From Welwitschia mirabilis (lineage: Eukaryota > Gnetophyta > Gnetopsida > Welwitschiales): a stretch of DNA of 63,513 bases. The notes beneath the pieces were generated by a model, which was given only the letters and a program-made list of their open reading frames with translations, ran no database searches and was not told the DNA's origin. This document shows positions 13,016 through 24,870 of this stretch, in pieces (the stretch's first letter is position 1; every line of letters begins with the position of its first letter). The translations under genes and the position numbers were made by a program. Location: assembly GCA_051453625.1 (NCBI GenBank), contig JBOZIK010000001.1, positions 59,786,133 to 59,849,645 of the forward strand. Direction: 5' to 3'.

Positions 13016-14213
13016 TGTTGTGGTACATATTTATGCAACGTTTACGTCCTAAGTAGAATCTTGTTAAGCATAAATAGTAATTAACAAATACAACATACTA
13101 ATATAGATGGGAATTGGCCCAAATGTCATAATCTGTTAAAGGCCAAAGCATCAAAATAAGAGAGTTTATTTCAAAGGAGAAATACTATAACCTAAGCTAT
13201 AAAAATTACTTGTAATGCATGAAAATGAAATTAAACACACTTATGCAAAGCTAATCTAGGAAAACGAAATAACAACGCACTTAACCTAAACTCATCAAGC
13301 ATAACCTTGATAAAAGTTTCCCCCATAACCTATATCATAAGAGAAACTACCACCAGATCTCAAGAAACATAAGCTATGAGGGAGAAGAACATTCATATAT
13401 TAAAGCACAAAAATAAAATGTTTGGTATTAGAAATCACACCACATCCATGTTACAAAGTAGCTACACCTCAAGGGAGGAAATGTTGCCCAAGACCAAGGA
13501 AATGTCTCTCTAAAACTACAGGATGGTTCTCTAGTTCTTCTATCTTCTATCATGAGAATGTCGGGTGTGAATGAAGATAAGGAGGAGATAAGGAAGAGAC
13601 CTCTATTTATTAACTCAAAACAAAAAATGCTACAGATGAAAGGGCATGAATAAACTGTAACAGTCGTGCAAAAAGGAAATGGAATACTAGCGGAGAAAGT
13701 TTGCTGAATACTCAATGTGAGCATTACAATAGTGTCATCCAGCTAGTCATTCAAACAATAGAGGAGATGATTTCACCNNNNNNNNNNNNNNNNNNNNNNN
13801 NNNNNNNNNNNNNNNNNNNNNNNNNNNNNNNNNNNNNNNNNNNNNNNNNNNNNNNNNNNNNNNNNNNNNNNNNNNNNCACCTTATGATGAATTCATATTA
13901 GCTACTAGTTTGACTTCAGTTAGCATCTAGTCAGCATAGTCATCCGTACTATCATCTGGATGATGAGGTGGATAATGGACTTAAACGAATCTTTAATTCG
14001 TACATTATTCTTGTTGTTTATAGGAAGTTATCATAAAAAATATAGAGTATTCATATTTTTTCAGAATGCTTATAAATACTCATGGAGATTACATATTTTC
14101 ATTCTTTTCATCCTATCTCTCTATTATCATAAAAACTAAGCATTTACCTATTTATTTACCTATAAAACAACTTAGAATATCCTATCAAATATGCATAAGA
14201 TGGCAGCATCACA
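13016..14213 (-). mobile_element. 3' LTR of element M
   Basis: Direct repeat of 25570-26661. On the minus strand it starts tgtgatgctgcc next to the polypurine tract and ends accacaaca. It includes a 100-N gap at 13778-13877. The flanks of that gap join without loss when compared with the 5' LTR, so the gap is probably spurious. A short frame at 13428-13724 on the minus strand is chance. Confidence 0.88.
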
Positions 14214-14233
14214 TAACCCACTACTTAGCCTTA
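14214..14233 (-). other. Polypurine tract of element M
   Basis: On the minus strand it reads aaggctaagtagtgggtta, immediately before the 3' LTR. It matches the tracts of element D and of the tandem array. Confidence 0.75.
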
Positions 14234-14689
14234 TCAGTCCCTAACAAAACTAGATAGTAAATCATGTTTATAATCTAACTTATTAGACAATGAAAACAAT
14301 GAGGATATCTGAATAAACTATCTCAGAAAGATTTGTAGAATATTTTAGAAATAGAAACTAAATTTTTAAAGAATTAGAAACACTAAACAAAACATTTATA
14401 AAGCATCATAATCAGTCATCTAGGTCATCGTCTAAATAACTGAGGGAATTATAGGCTGAGAAAATAGTTTTCAGAACTAGAACCTATGACAAAAATTGAT
14501 TTTGTTAGATAATCAGTTAGTCATAATAAACAACCCCTCACTGAGATAAATAACTAAGTATAAAAGATTTACCCAAGTATAATTAAATCCTAATCATAAA
14601 AATTAAAAGATAATCATCTAAAAAATAGGAAGAAATAGTACATTAAGAGAGTTTTAGTATAAAAAGGTATAGAAGAGGAGATAAAAAAT

Positions 14690-15440
14690 ATAATACAAAA
14701 TTACTCTCCTCATCTACGCATGATGAAATCTAGTTTGATAGCTGGCTCAGAAGCAGGAAAAGAAGAAGAAGGATTCTCAGGATCTGTGGGGAGATAGACA
14801 TTAAGAGATTATACAATGGACCTGACTATCTCATCACCTTATACATGAACTAACTTTGAGATATCTAAAGTTACATTTTTCTAGATAGAGATAATGCACT
14901 GATACATGTCCACCATTTGATCCTCTGGGTTTTATACTCTCCTCTCAATAGATAGAATCCTTTGTTTAACTATCTGCATAAAGATTTGGATCCTATGATC
15001 AAGTTCCTAGATCCTAGTGTCAATGAAACCTCTGATGGTCTTGATGCTCTTAAATAAAAGTAATAATTATGTCCTAAAGCTAACCACGAGCGTCTGGTTG
15101 CCTCTGTGTATGCATGGTATCATAGAACGTTTTTTTCTTAGAGTCATAATTTGCACCATGTGCATTTGTGATTTATCTTAGCCATAGATCTATTAGCCTC
15201 TAATTAACTTCTATCTCTATGCGGCTTATGAAATATCCAAAATATCTCTCAACACGAATGCTAGCTATCTGGATGCTTAAAGATTGTCTGTGTTAAGGTG
15301 GTAGATGCGTGGGCTTCATACACTCTATCTCAGGCTTAATCAAAGGGCCTGCCTCCTATTGTATAGGCTTAGCTATAACCTCTGCCTATCTAGTTCTATA
15401 CATATGTGGTCTACTCAATTAAAAACATAAAATTTTCATG
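14690..15440 (-). pseudogene. Downstream ORF remnant of element M, internally deleted
   Basis: The reverse complement matches element D at 1110-1340 (LVEPEVQH-like start) and then at 3255-3620 (helical tail ending SSFPASEPAI-like). The D sequence between those blocks, including the IHNISSLY-type domain, is absent. Frames are broken by several stops. The plus-strand open frame 15440-15637 is probably fortuitous. Confidence 0.6.
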
Positions 15441-16794
15441 TGAAAATAGATAAACAAGTCAAAACATCCCATGGATGCGCAATAACAACCCCTAAAATCG
15501 ATGAAAAACTAGCAGAAATATTGAAAATATGTCCTACCCCCTTATTCCCTAACCAAAATATGGCATGTATTTCAAATTATCTAAACATGAGAGAAAAGTG
15601 GAGAGAATTGGAAAAATTACGAAAACTATATGTGTAATGGGTTCCACATATAGTAAAAAATCAAAGTACTCAAATGAAAAATCTTATCTAGTAAAGTTGT
15701 AGAGCATGTCGCACTAATCAATTTTTCTTAAAGGATTATGAATATTTGACCTATAATTTGTGAGAAAATGAGTGCAAAAGGTAAAAACATAAAAATACCT
15801 TGTAATATACAAAAGTAATCATAACTCAAAAAATACAAGGTGAAATTTAAATTTGTAAGTCTCAAAATGAAGAGCATGAGAAATTGAATAATAAATGTGA
15901 AAACTATGGATCAAAAGGCTAAAACATGCAAGAAAAAAGTGAAAAACATGAGGAAAGAGGAATATAACTAATTTTTGCAAATTTGAAGAGATCTCATCAA
16001 TCTAGCAATGAAATCAGATGGGATAAGTTCTAAAATATTGGTACTAGTCAGAGGGATCATCTCTCATAAAAATGAAGGAAAAGAATGAGAAAATAAGTGA
16101 AAATAAGGAAAATGAATTTGAACCATGATTTTATCACACTGTTATTTGGTCGTATCATTAAGATGATAGCCCTACGATGACTCTCAGATAAAATCAAGTT
16201 GTCATTCACCATAGTATCATCTAGATGACTAGACAATGATGGAATATCAAAAATATTTTTAAAAGAAAAATATCAGCCATAATAATTAGGCTCAGATATA
16301 ATCAATTAAGTAACATTTTTGAGAAGGAAAAAAATAGAAAACAAAAAATCACATGAAAAATCATGAAAATCTAGAAAAACCAAAGGAAAAAGAATAAACA
16401 CACAAAAGGAAAATCTATGGCTAAAGAAAATAGAATATATAGGATGAAAACCTATAATAAAAACTATATAAATATGCCCATATAGAAAATGAAAGCATGA
16501 TAAACTTAAAACTCAATAACCTACAAGGAAACTCATAAAGATTATTAGAAAATAAGTTGTTTTAAAAAGTTTTCTGAAAATGCATTTTAAAAAAAAAACG
16601 TTTTATCATGATTGAATACCAAGAAAACTACTAAACGATTAAGGTCCTAAGAAGAAATAAGAAAATGCAAAAATGACTTTAAATCCTTAAACTCAAAAAG
16701 TAAAGAAAAATAAAGTGAAAATAGACATAGGAAACACGAAATAAGGAAAAGATTATTTACCTATCCTAAGTACTAATGTAGCAAACTCCTAAGG
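15441..16794 (-). other. Element M: intron-like spacer and upstream non-coding region
   Basis: Apart from the mini-exon at 15968-16060, this part shows no clear coding sequence. The stretch between the mini-exon and 15440 matches the probable intron of element D, although the 73-bp duplication of D is not evident. Copies of the palindrome motif lie at 16145-16235. Confidence 0.5.
15968..16060 (-). pseudogene. Mini-exon of element M (31 codons)
   Basis: The minus-strand frame reads MIPLTSTNILELIPSD and ends in TAG, aligned codon for codon with 403-495 of element D. The last sense codon of D (GAG) is TAG here and the splice donor is lost, so this copy is inactive. The conserved start and frame are the evidence for coding. 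Confidence 0.5.
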
Positions 16795-17739
16795 NNNNNN
16801 NNNNNNNNNNNNNNNNNNNNNNNNNNNNNNNNNNNNNNNNNNNNNNNNNNNNNNNNNNNNNNNNNNNNNNNNNNNNNNNNNNNNNNNNNNNNNNNNNNNN
16901 NNNNNNNNNNNNNNNNNNNNNNNNNNNNNNNNNNNNNNNNNNNNNNNNNNNNNNNNNNNNNNNNNNNNNNNNNNNNNNNNNNNNNNNNNNNNNNNNNNNN
17001 NNNNNNNNNNNNNNNNNNNNNNNNNNNNNNNNNNNNNNNNNNNNNNNNNNNNNNNNNNNNNNNNNNNNNNNNNNNNNNNNNNNNNNNNNNNNNNNNNNNN
17101 NNNNNNNNNNNNNNNNNNNNNNNNNNNNNNNNNNNNNNNNNNNNNNNNNNNNNNNNNNNNNNNNNNNNNNNNNNNNNNNNNNNNNNNNNNNNNNNNNNNN
17201 NNNNNNNNNNNNNNNNNNNNNNNNNNNNNNNNNNNNNNNNNNNNNNNNNNNNNNNNNNNNNNNNNNNNNNNNNNNNNNNNNNNNNNNNNNNNNNNNNNNN
17301 NNNNNNNNNNNNNNNNNNNNNNNNNNNNNNNNNNNNNNNNNNNNNNNNNNNNNNNNNNNNNNNNNNNNNNNNNNNNNNNNNNNNNNNNNNNNNNNNNNNN
17401 NNNNNNNNNNNNNNNNNNNNNNNNNNNNNNNNNNNNNNNNNNNNNNNNNNNNNNNNNNNNNNNNNNNNNNNNNNNNNNNNNNNNNNNNNNNNNNNNNNNN
17501 NNNNNNNNNNNNNNNNNNNNNNNNNNNNNNNNNNNNNNNNNNNNNNNNNNNNNNNNNNNNNNNNNNNNNNNNNNNNNNNNNNNNNNNNNNNNNNNNNNNN
17601 NNNNNNNNNNNNNNNNNNNNNNNNNNNNNNNNNNNNNNNNNNNNNNNNNNNNNNNNNNNNNNNNNNNNNNNNNNNNNNNNNNNNNNNNNNNNNNNNNNNN
17701 NNNNNNNNNNNNNNNNNNNNNNNNNNNNNNNNNNNNNNN
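16795..17739. other. Assembly gap, 945 N
   Basis: Gap between the integrase end and the downstream ORF of element M. Long frames crossing it are artefacts. Confidence 0.99.
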
Positions 17740-17892
17740 GCACAAAATACAATAATTCATGGTCATTATTTATCTTTTTTTACTTTTCACTAAAATTTCC
17801 ACATGATCACTCACTTAAAAAGGATGAAGGTGAATAAGTAAGATAAAAGATAAAAAAGAACACTCCTAAACAACCCAAGATTTTAATACCAT

Positions 17893-18170
17893 TAAAAAAA
17901 ATACAAGAAATTAAGGAATCTTTCTTTGAATGAAAATCCATTGACATGGAATTGTTATAAAACTATTCATGAAACTTTATAANNNNNNNNNNNNNNNNNN
18001 NNNNNNNNNNNNNNNNNNNNNNNNNNNNNNNNNNNNNNNNNNNNNNNNNNNNNNNNNNNNNNNNNNNNNNNNNNNNNNNNNNAAAAAAAATACAAGAAAT
18101 TAAGGAATCTTTCTTTGAATGAAAATCCATTTACATGGAATTGTTATAAAACTATTCATGAAACTTTATA
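17893..18170. repeat. Near-identical 90-bp sequence on both sides of a 100-N gap
   Basis: aaaaaaatacaagaaattaa through gaaactttataa occurs at about 17893-17982 and again at 18083-18170 with about one difference. The 100 N between them (17983-18082) look like an unresolved overlap. Confidence 0.8.
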
Positions 18171-18289
18171 AAGTAATACACAAGTTAAGTTTGAAAGATA
18201 ATCAGGTAATATTATAATATTTAGCCAAAGGAGTAGGCTAAAAAAGAACTAAGACAATGATAGGAAGGAAGTCCTCCTCATAAAGGGAA

Positions 18290-19310
18290 ACCTCTAGAAC
18301 AAGTGCTTCTATTATATTCATGGTTGTATATAAAGATCCCTCATATATTTTCAACCATTTTATATTAACCTTCTAAATCTCTCTAGTTTCTAAATCTAAA
18401 ATTTTAACTAAGCCATTAAAATGCACTTTTTCTACAAGATAACAATCTATTTATTTAGAGGTCAACTTGTTATTTAAAAGGTGAACTCTAGTATTATATA
18501 ATAAGATAAGTTGACTAGGTTTAAACTTTTTATAAAAAATCCTTTTATCATGTTTAAACTTTACTTGGGCTTTATGGATTAATTAATGATATATAACACT
18601 AGTTATTTTTTCATCAAGATGATCTAATTAGGCTCATCTATACTTAAGATTTTTATCAAAATCCGCAAGATTAAGTTGATGAGTTACACAATAAGAATTA
18701 TAACACATATCAACCGGTAAGACACAATCTTTATCATAAACAAGTTTGTAAGGTAAAAAACCAAGAGAAGTATGTCAAGTAGTATGATAAGCCTAAAGTA
18801 CATTGTTAAGCTTAGAAGCCCAAGACTTTTTATTAATAGAGACAAGTTTTTTGAGCATTTTTTTAATTTCTCTATTGGTGTTTTTAGCCTATCCATTAGT
18901 CTAAGGACAATAAGCATAAGCTACTTTATATTCTATACCAATGAATAAAAGAAGTTTCTTAAAAAATGCATTAATAAAGTGAGTACCCTAATCAGTAATG
19001 ATAACTCTAGGAAAACTAGGTCTCTAAAAGATATAAGTTTAAAGAAAATGATAGATAGTTCAGACATAATTCAAAGAAGTAGGTATGACTTTAACTCATT
19101 TAGTCACATAATCAATAGCCATTAAAATGTAATTTTTATTAAAAGAAGGTGGGTGAATAGGGCCTATGAAATTAATACAACAATAATCCAAAGGCTCACA
19201 CTCAAGAATAAGTCTAAAGGGCATTTCTTGTGAATAAATAATGCTACCATAGCACTAAAAAGGATCACATCTTTTAACAAAATAAAATAAATCACAAAAA
19301 AGAGAAGGTC
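18290..19310 (-). pseudogene. Integrase remnant of element M (left contig)
   Basis: Minus-strand integrase core and C-terminus. Visible pieces in order: a core with the NREIK glutamate helix near 18870, SWASKLNNVL, HTSLGFLPYKLVYDKDCVLP (about 18710-18780), LIHKAQVKFKHDKRIFYKKF, and LLYNTRVHLLNNKLTSK. A YLVEKVHFNG stretch follows, at the place where gypsy integrases carry GPY/F; here that glycine-proline is lost. LVYGK-CHLPVE-type sequence is typical of plant Ty3/gypsy integrase. The segment 18940-19310 is duplicated, about 20% diverged, at 19500-19870. Frames are broken. Confidence 0.8.
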
Positions 19311-19410
19311 NNNNNNNNNNNNNNNNNNNNNNNNNNNNNNNNNNNNNNNNNNNNNNNNNNNNNNNNNNNNNNNNNNNNNNNNNNNNNNNNNNNNNNNNNN
19401 NNNNNNNNNN

Positions 19411-20115
19411 CTTTATTTCTCTGTTAGCATTTTTAGCTTGTCCATCTATGTAAGGATGATAAGCACAAGCTATTCTATGTTCAATTCCCATGAACAATAA
19501 AAGTTTTTGAAAAGTGAATTTATGAAATGAGTACCCTGATCGCTAATGATAATTCTAAGAAAGCCAAATCTCTAAAAGATATGTGATTGAAGAAAATAAC
19601 AAATAGTTTAGGCATCATTCAAAGAAGTAGGTATGGCTTCAACCCATTTAGTCATGTAATCGACAACCACTAAAATGTAATTTTTATTACAAGGAGGTGA
19701 GTGAAAAGGGCCCATAAAATCAATACCCCAACAATCAAAAGGCTCACACTCAAGAATAGATCAAAGGGGCATTTCTTGTAAATGAAGAAGGCTACCAAAA
19801 TTTTGGTAAGAATCCCACCTTCTAACAAAATCATAGAAATCACAAAAAAGAGAAGGTCAATAAAAACTAGAATGAAGGATTTTCATGACAGTTTAATATC
19901 CACTAAAATTTCCTCCATAAACATTACTATAACAAAGATGAAGAGTCTCAAGTATTTACCAATCGAGCACGTACTTTCTCATGATTTTATCTTTGCATAT
20001 ATGGTACAAATGTGTCTTAATCCACTCATAGTCACCTATCCTATGGAGAAAATATTTTCATTTCTTATAGGTCCAATGTTGTCACATTTTCATGCTTACA
20101 AGATAGTTCATAATA
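19411..20115 (-). pseudogene. Integrase remnant, second copy (middle contig)
   Basis: Runs from the integrase N-terminus to NREIK. Visible: YLVSMKM and KDKIMRKYVLDW (N-terminal part, about 19980-20110), SNVYGGNFSGY, the first catalytic aspartate in WGIDFMGPF (about 19715), the second in SDQGTHF (about 19530), then YHPYIDGQAKNANREIK with the glutamate (about 19410-19460). It joins RNase H at its higher-coordinate side. It overlaps in content with the left contig at 80% or so identity, so the two come from different copies or from a duplication. Confidence 0.8.
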
Positions 20116-20129
20116 TCAGCATACTATGA

Positions 20130-20640
20130 AGAAGGATGATAAAAAGAGACAATGAAAAGTTACTCATCAAAAAATGAATCATCAATGATAATATCATCTA
20201 GAGGAGAAGGAAATTTAGATATGCTTTCCTACTTTATCTATGATGGTTAAATTAAACTCTTACATAAGAAGGATCCATAAAATCAAATGGGCACTAGAAT
20301 ATGTTTTGGTTATGAGGTAATAAATAATAGCATGATAGGTATAAACATTTATGTAAAAGCCTAAAAGCTAATGTCTAAGAGAATAAAGGCAACAAATAAT
20401 AACTAGTATTTCTTTCTCTATAGTGGTGTAGTTCATCTAATATCTAGATAAAGATTTACTATTGTAAGATATAACTTTAAAATCATTTTCATATTTCTGA
20501 TAAAGAATCCAACCCATGACAAAGTTACTTGCATCACATATAAGCTTAAAATCAAGTGCCCAATTGGGTCCCACCACTATAGGATTATAAGATAATTTAT
20601 GTTTAAGCATATTAAAAGCAAGTTAACAAGATTTATTTCA
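20130..20640 (-). pseudogene. RNase H remnant of element M (middle contig)
   Basis: Minus-strand pieces LDFKLICDASNFVMGWIL (about 20505-20560) and NYTTIEKEILVII (about 20400-20440) match the DAS and NY-TTEKELLA motifs of gypsy RNase H. The domain removes RNA from the RNA/DNA hybrid during reverse transcription. It lies between RT and integrase as expected. Confidence 0.75.
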
Positions 20641-20719
20641 TTCAAATTTAGCATCTTTTTTTAGTAATGAGTGAATGGATTTATAAATAGAATAAAAATC
20701 ATGAATGAACTGACAATAA

Positions 20720-21470
20720 AAAACACAATGACTAAGGAAATATTAGAACTGTTTGACATTCATAGGGAAACTAAGATTTTGAATAATACCACTTTTAGAA
20801 GTATCCATCCTAATTCCCTCCCAACAAATATGGTAACCTAAAATAATGCCACTCTCTACAAGAAAATGATTCTTTTCTTAACTCAAGTGGAGACCACTAG
20901 AAATGCATCGATCTAATACTTTCTCTAAATGTTCTAAGATTTATTCAAAATTTTTATCATAAATAGAGATGTTATCCATGAAAATATCAATGTAAGCCTT
21001 AAGCATATTAGAAAAGATACCCATCATAGCATGCTGAAAAGTACCAAGAGCATTACAAAGTCTGAAAGGCATGCATTTAAAAGTAAAGGTACTAAAAGGA
21101 GAAGTGAAAATAGTTTTGGCTTGGTTCTCAATAGTAATGCAAACTTGATTATAACCATTATAACCATCAATAAAATAGTAAAAAACATGACCTTGAATCC
21201 TATTAAGAATTTAATCAAGAAAAAGTAAAAGATAGTGGTATTTTTGGTTACCTCATTTAGTTTTTAGAAGTCTATGCACATATGCCATTTCTCACACTTT
21301 TTAGGTACTACCATCAAGGGGCTAATCCACTTACTATTAGCAATGGAGTAAATAATTCCAACATCCATAAGTTTTATCATTTCATCTTTTACAATTTGCT
21401 TAAGGTCTAGATTAAGTTTACGTTATAGTTACCTCATAGGTTTAGCATTTTCTTTGAGGTAGATTTTATA
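20720..21470 (-). pseudogene. Reverse transcriptase remnant of element M (middle contig)
   Basis: In order on the minus strand: GIIYSIANSKWISPLMVVPK (about 21310-21370), MCID and KLNEVTK (about 21250-21280), FIDGYNGYNQV (about 21150), TIFTSPFSTFTFKCMPF, LCNALGTFQHAMMGIFSNML, and the catalytic motif FMDN (about 20970), where active enzymes have F/Y-x-D-D. After this come HLEKVLDRC and ILGYHI. The second catalytic aspartate is changed to asparagine, and stops and frameshifts are present. Confidence 0.85.
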
Positions 21471-22212
21471 TTGCATAATAAAATTGGGTATGGTTATTAA
21501 ATCCTTATGGGACCAAACAAATGCATAAACCTTAGATTCCAAAAGAGAGATGAGATTAGATTCTTATTAAGGAGAAATGATTTTTATTAATAATCAATGA
21601 TTTGTTCAGGTCTTTATTTAGAAAAATGTATTTTAGTACACTATCTAAGGGTTTCAAGTTCAAGTTTAGGTTCAGATTTTTGATTTCAAGAAAATTCTCA
21701 AAAAAACTAGATATCATCTTAGATTGTTGTCTGGATGTCAGTAGTGGATGACCACCCTCAAAACAAAAAATCTCAGAGTTGCTAATTTCTCAAAATTCTA
21801 CATAGTTTACTTACTCAATATCACTACTCCATAGATTACAAAACTTAGTTGGCAGATGATCAACTTTAAGTTGATTGTTAAGCATATAAAGATAGTCTAA
21901 TTCTAATTTATCATTAAACAAGATTGGTTTGTGAAGCATAAAACATCTTTCCTCAAGTAGATGATGCTATAAAAACATGGTTGGATTAATTTCTTCCTCA
22001 AAACTCAAATTTTTTTCCTAAATCTTCTTTGGATGCATCAAACACTCTTATTGAAAATTTTTTATTCCCAAAATGGCACTTCATCAATTTCGTTCTTATA
22101 TCTATGATACAATGGGCTATTGCATAGAAAGCTCTACCTAAAAGTAAAGGATATCCACTATGATGCTCAACTTCTAAAATAACTAATTTATGGGATAGAA
22201 GACTTCCTCAAT

Positions 22213-22455
22213 CTAAATGACCAAGGCTTTCATCACACCTAACAATTTCTTTACAGATGTGTTAGCTAACTCCAAGATATTATGTGTAGGCTCTACTTTT
22301 TCTTTAAAACTAAGATGTTGACAAATGTGTAAGGGCATCATATTGACATTAGTTCTAATATCTATCAAGGATGTCTTTATTCTATGGTTTCCCTTTAAAG
22401 TAATACTCATGATTTTTGCCCCTGGATCTTTAAACTTTAGACATTTTTGATACAT
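22213..22455 (-). pseudogene. Retropepsin remnant of element M (middle contig)
   Basis: An 80-codon open frame contains KDPGAKIMSITLKGN, LIDIRTNVNMMPLHICQHL and EPTHNILELANTSVKKLLG. Plant gypsy proteases have D-L/I-G-A-S-V-N at the active site. Here the aspartate is present but the glycine and alanine are changed (DIRTN). The protease would process Gag-Pol. The ATG at 22455 is internal to a longer ancestral frame. Confidence 0.8.
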
Positions 22456-23078
22456 TAAGTTACTAATTGATTAATCTAGGAAGACTTTACTAGGGATGTT
22501 TTTTTTTATTTCCTTCTTATTAAGTCTTTCAATAGCTTAGAATATCTTGGGTTTTCTTGTAAAAGCTTCCAAAAAGGTAAGTTAATACTCAGATTTTACA
22601 TTAAGGCTTTTTAATAATTATCAAAGATGGGAATTGTATTAAGCCTATCAAGCCATGGGGTAGTAGGTTTCTTTTATGAAGGATCTTTATTTTTGTTGAT
22701 AAGTGGGGAAGGAAATGAATGATTTTCTAGGATTTCTATCTTCTCTTGCTCATCATTTTTATTACTTTATGAAGCTGAATCCTCATGGATAGAAGGAGTT
22801 ATATCACTTCCAATTCTTATCACCACCTTAAATATTTTATTACTTTATTAGGATTTGGTAAAGGTTGAATGGAAAGAGACCCTTATGATCCTTGATTGGT
22901 AAGCATGGTTTGTTGTAAAATGCTCATAAAATTTTCTATATTGGTGTTTGTCTTTTCTTATGTTTTTCTTAACTTCTCAATCAAATTCCTAAGTGGATCA
23001 TTATTATTTTAAGAGTCAGAAGGGTTTGCCAAGGTGTTTGAATTGTTGGATTAAAATTTCGAGTGCTCAAATCTATTT
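22456..23078 (-). pseudogene. gag C-terminal remnant (middle contig), duplicated across the gap
   Basis: The content of 22470-23078 is repeated at about 80% identity at 23179-23790, on the other side of a 100-N gap. Both encode the low-complexity C-terminal part of gag with KDLIRRKQK-type and NHxFPxxxxxKK-type sequence. The pairing shows that the middle contig overlaps its right neighbour in content. Confidence 0.7.
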
Positions 23079-23178
23079 NNNNNNNNNNNNNNNNNNNNNN
23101 NNNNNNNNNNNNNNNNNNNNNNNNNNNNNNNNNNNNNNNNNNNNNNNNNNNNNNNNNNNNNNNNNNNNNNNNNNNNNN

Positions 23179-24870
23179 TAGGAAGACTTTATTAGGAATG
23201 GTTCATTTTTGTTTCCTTCTTATTAGGTCTTTTTATAACTTAGTGTATTTTGGATTCTCTTGCAAAAGTTTTCAAGAAAGTAATTTGATACTCACATTTT
23301 ACATTACGTATTTAAATGATCATTAAAAATGGAATTTGTGTTAAGTCTATTAAGCCATGGGTAGTTGGTTTCTTTTGTGAAGTATCTTTCTTTTTGTTGC
23401 TAAGTAACGAAGGAAAGAAATGATTTTCTAGGATTTTTATGTCCTTTCCCTTATCATTTTTGTCACTTTGGGAAGTTGAGGCCTCATGGGTTGTATCATT
23501 TTCACTTCTTCTTATCACCTTACAATATTTTCTTACTTTATTAGGATTCAATAAAGGTTGAGTAGTAAGGGTCCTTTGTGGTCTTTAATTGACAAGGATG
23601 GTTTATTGTAAAATATTTATAAGATTTTCTATGTTTACATTTGTTTTTTCTTTTAAGTCTTTTCAACTCCTTGATGGAATTCCTAAGAGGATTACTATAG
23701 TTTTGGAAGTTGGAGGACTTACCAAGTTATTTGAATGGTTAAATTGAAAGTTTGGATGTTTAAATCTATTTCTAAAAGGCTGGAAGTTAGGATGATGTGT
23801 TTGAAAATTTCTAGAATTTTGTTGCTCACTCACCATATGTTAAATGTTATTGTGATTTTGTACTTATCTTTGGTTATGATTTTGAGTATAGTTAGAAGGC
23901 ATTTAGTTAAAGACATAAAATTCCTCATAAATTTTCTCTTTGTAGGTAGGAAGTAAGGAATAATCTTTTATGACATGATAGCTATCTTCACATAAATTAC
24001 ATGTTGAAACTACAAATTAACTCTTTTCAATTGCTACTTTAGCATCAAAGATCATCTGGGTGTATTTATCCAAGGTATAAGTAAAATATTTAATAATACT
24101 AGTTGTCTCATTTTTGGTTTTTGTTTCATTCCTCTAATGTTTTACCTCTGTTAGATCTTTAATGATTTGGCCTATAGTTTGGTTTTCTCTAGTGAGGATT
24201 TAGGCCAATTTTAACTTACTTCTACCAAATATTTCACCACCTTTCAAGAATTATCTAGGATTTGATTTAATAAGTTTTCTCCATAGTAAAAATCTATAAG
24301 TTTCTTTATATGACTTTTTAATCCACTGTAAAAATAATTAACTAGTTCTACCTATGAAAAGGCATCTACAGCGTTTGAATGTAAAGCAACAAAGAATCTC
24401 TTATAGGTAAAGACATAATCTCTATTAGGCACTTTTTGAAAGTTTATGACTTTTTATTATGTTTCTGGATGGTGATTTTACTCATGAATCTATTGATGAA
24501 GGCTTCTTAAACTTGAATCCAAGATCTAAGACTTTTGTAAGGAATCATTTTAAGATAAAGTTTTTCTTTATCTCTCAAAGTGATGGGAAAGATGATCATG
24601 TAGGTTCTATCACTTATTCATTTCTTACCATTTTTAGAAGTAAGAACAAGTTGTTTTATATTGGTAATGTGTTGTAAAGGATCTTTACAAAGTTATCCAC
24701 CAAAGATAGGATAAGTGTTCAAGTTACAAAGTTCTAAATCATCACTAGGAGGTAAGTCAAAAGGAGTTTGGATTTCAAGTTTCTTATTCACTATAAGATC
24801 TCTAAGAGTGACATGGGTACTAGTTTGATAAGGAGTGGTACTAGGGATTTTAATGATAAGAGGTGAATTT
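23179..24870 (-). pseudogene. gag remnant of element M (right contig)
   Basis: Minus strand. Visible pieces: VTLRDLIVNKKLEIQTPFDL (about 24740-24810), LQHITNIKQLVLTSKNGKK, DRTYMIIFPITLRDKEKLYL, LRSWIQV, FFVALHSNAVDAF and VELVNYFYSGLKSHIKKL. These match the gag of the tandem array (LTMRDLLENMKKEI, LQHIADIR, YSGLTSHTK). A zinc knuckle at 23960-24001 reads CNLCEDSYHVIKDY, with Tyr where the last ligand should be Cys. The C-terminus has a readable 79-codon frame (23312-23551). Gag packages the RNA and forms the particle. Plus-strand frames here are shadows. Confidence 0.75.

Noticed and set aside
16766-17766. Two 325-328 codon minus-strand frames
   Set aside because: Almost entirely N; artefacts of the 945-N gap.
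19782-20129. 115-codon plus-strand frame
   Set aside because: Antisense shadow of integrase, which is clearly encoded on the minus strand.
24459-24677. 72-codon plus-strand frame
   Set aside because: Antisense to gag of element M.
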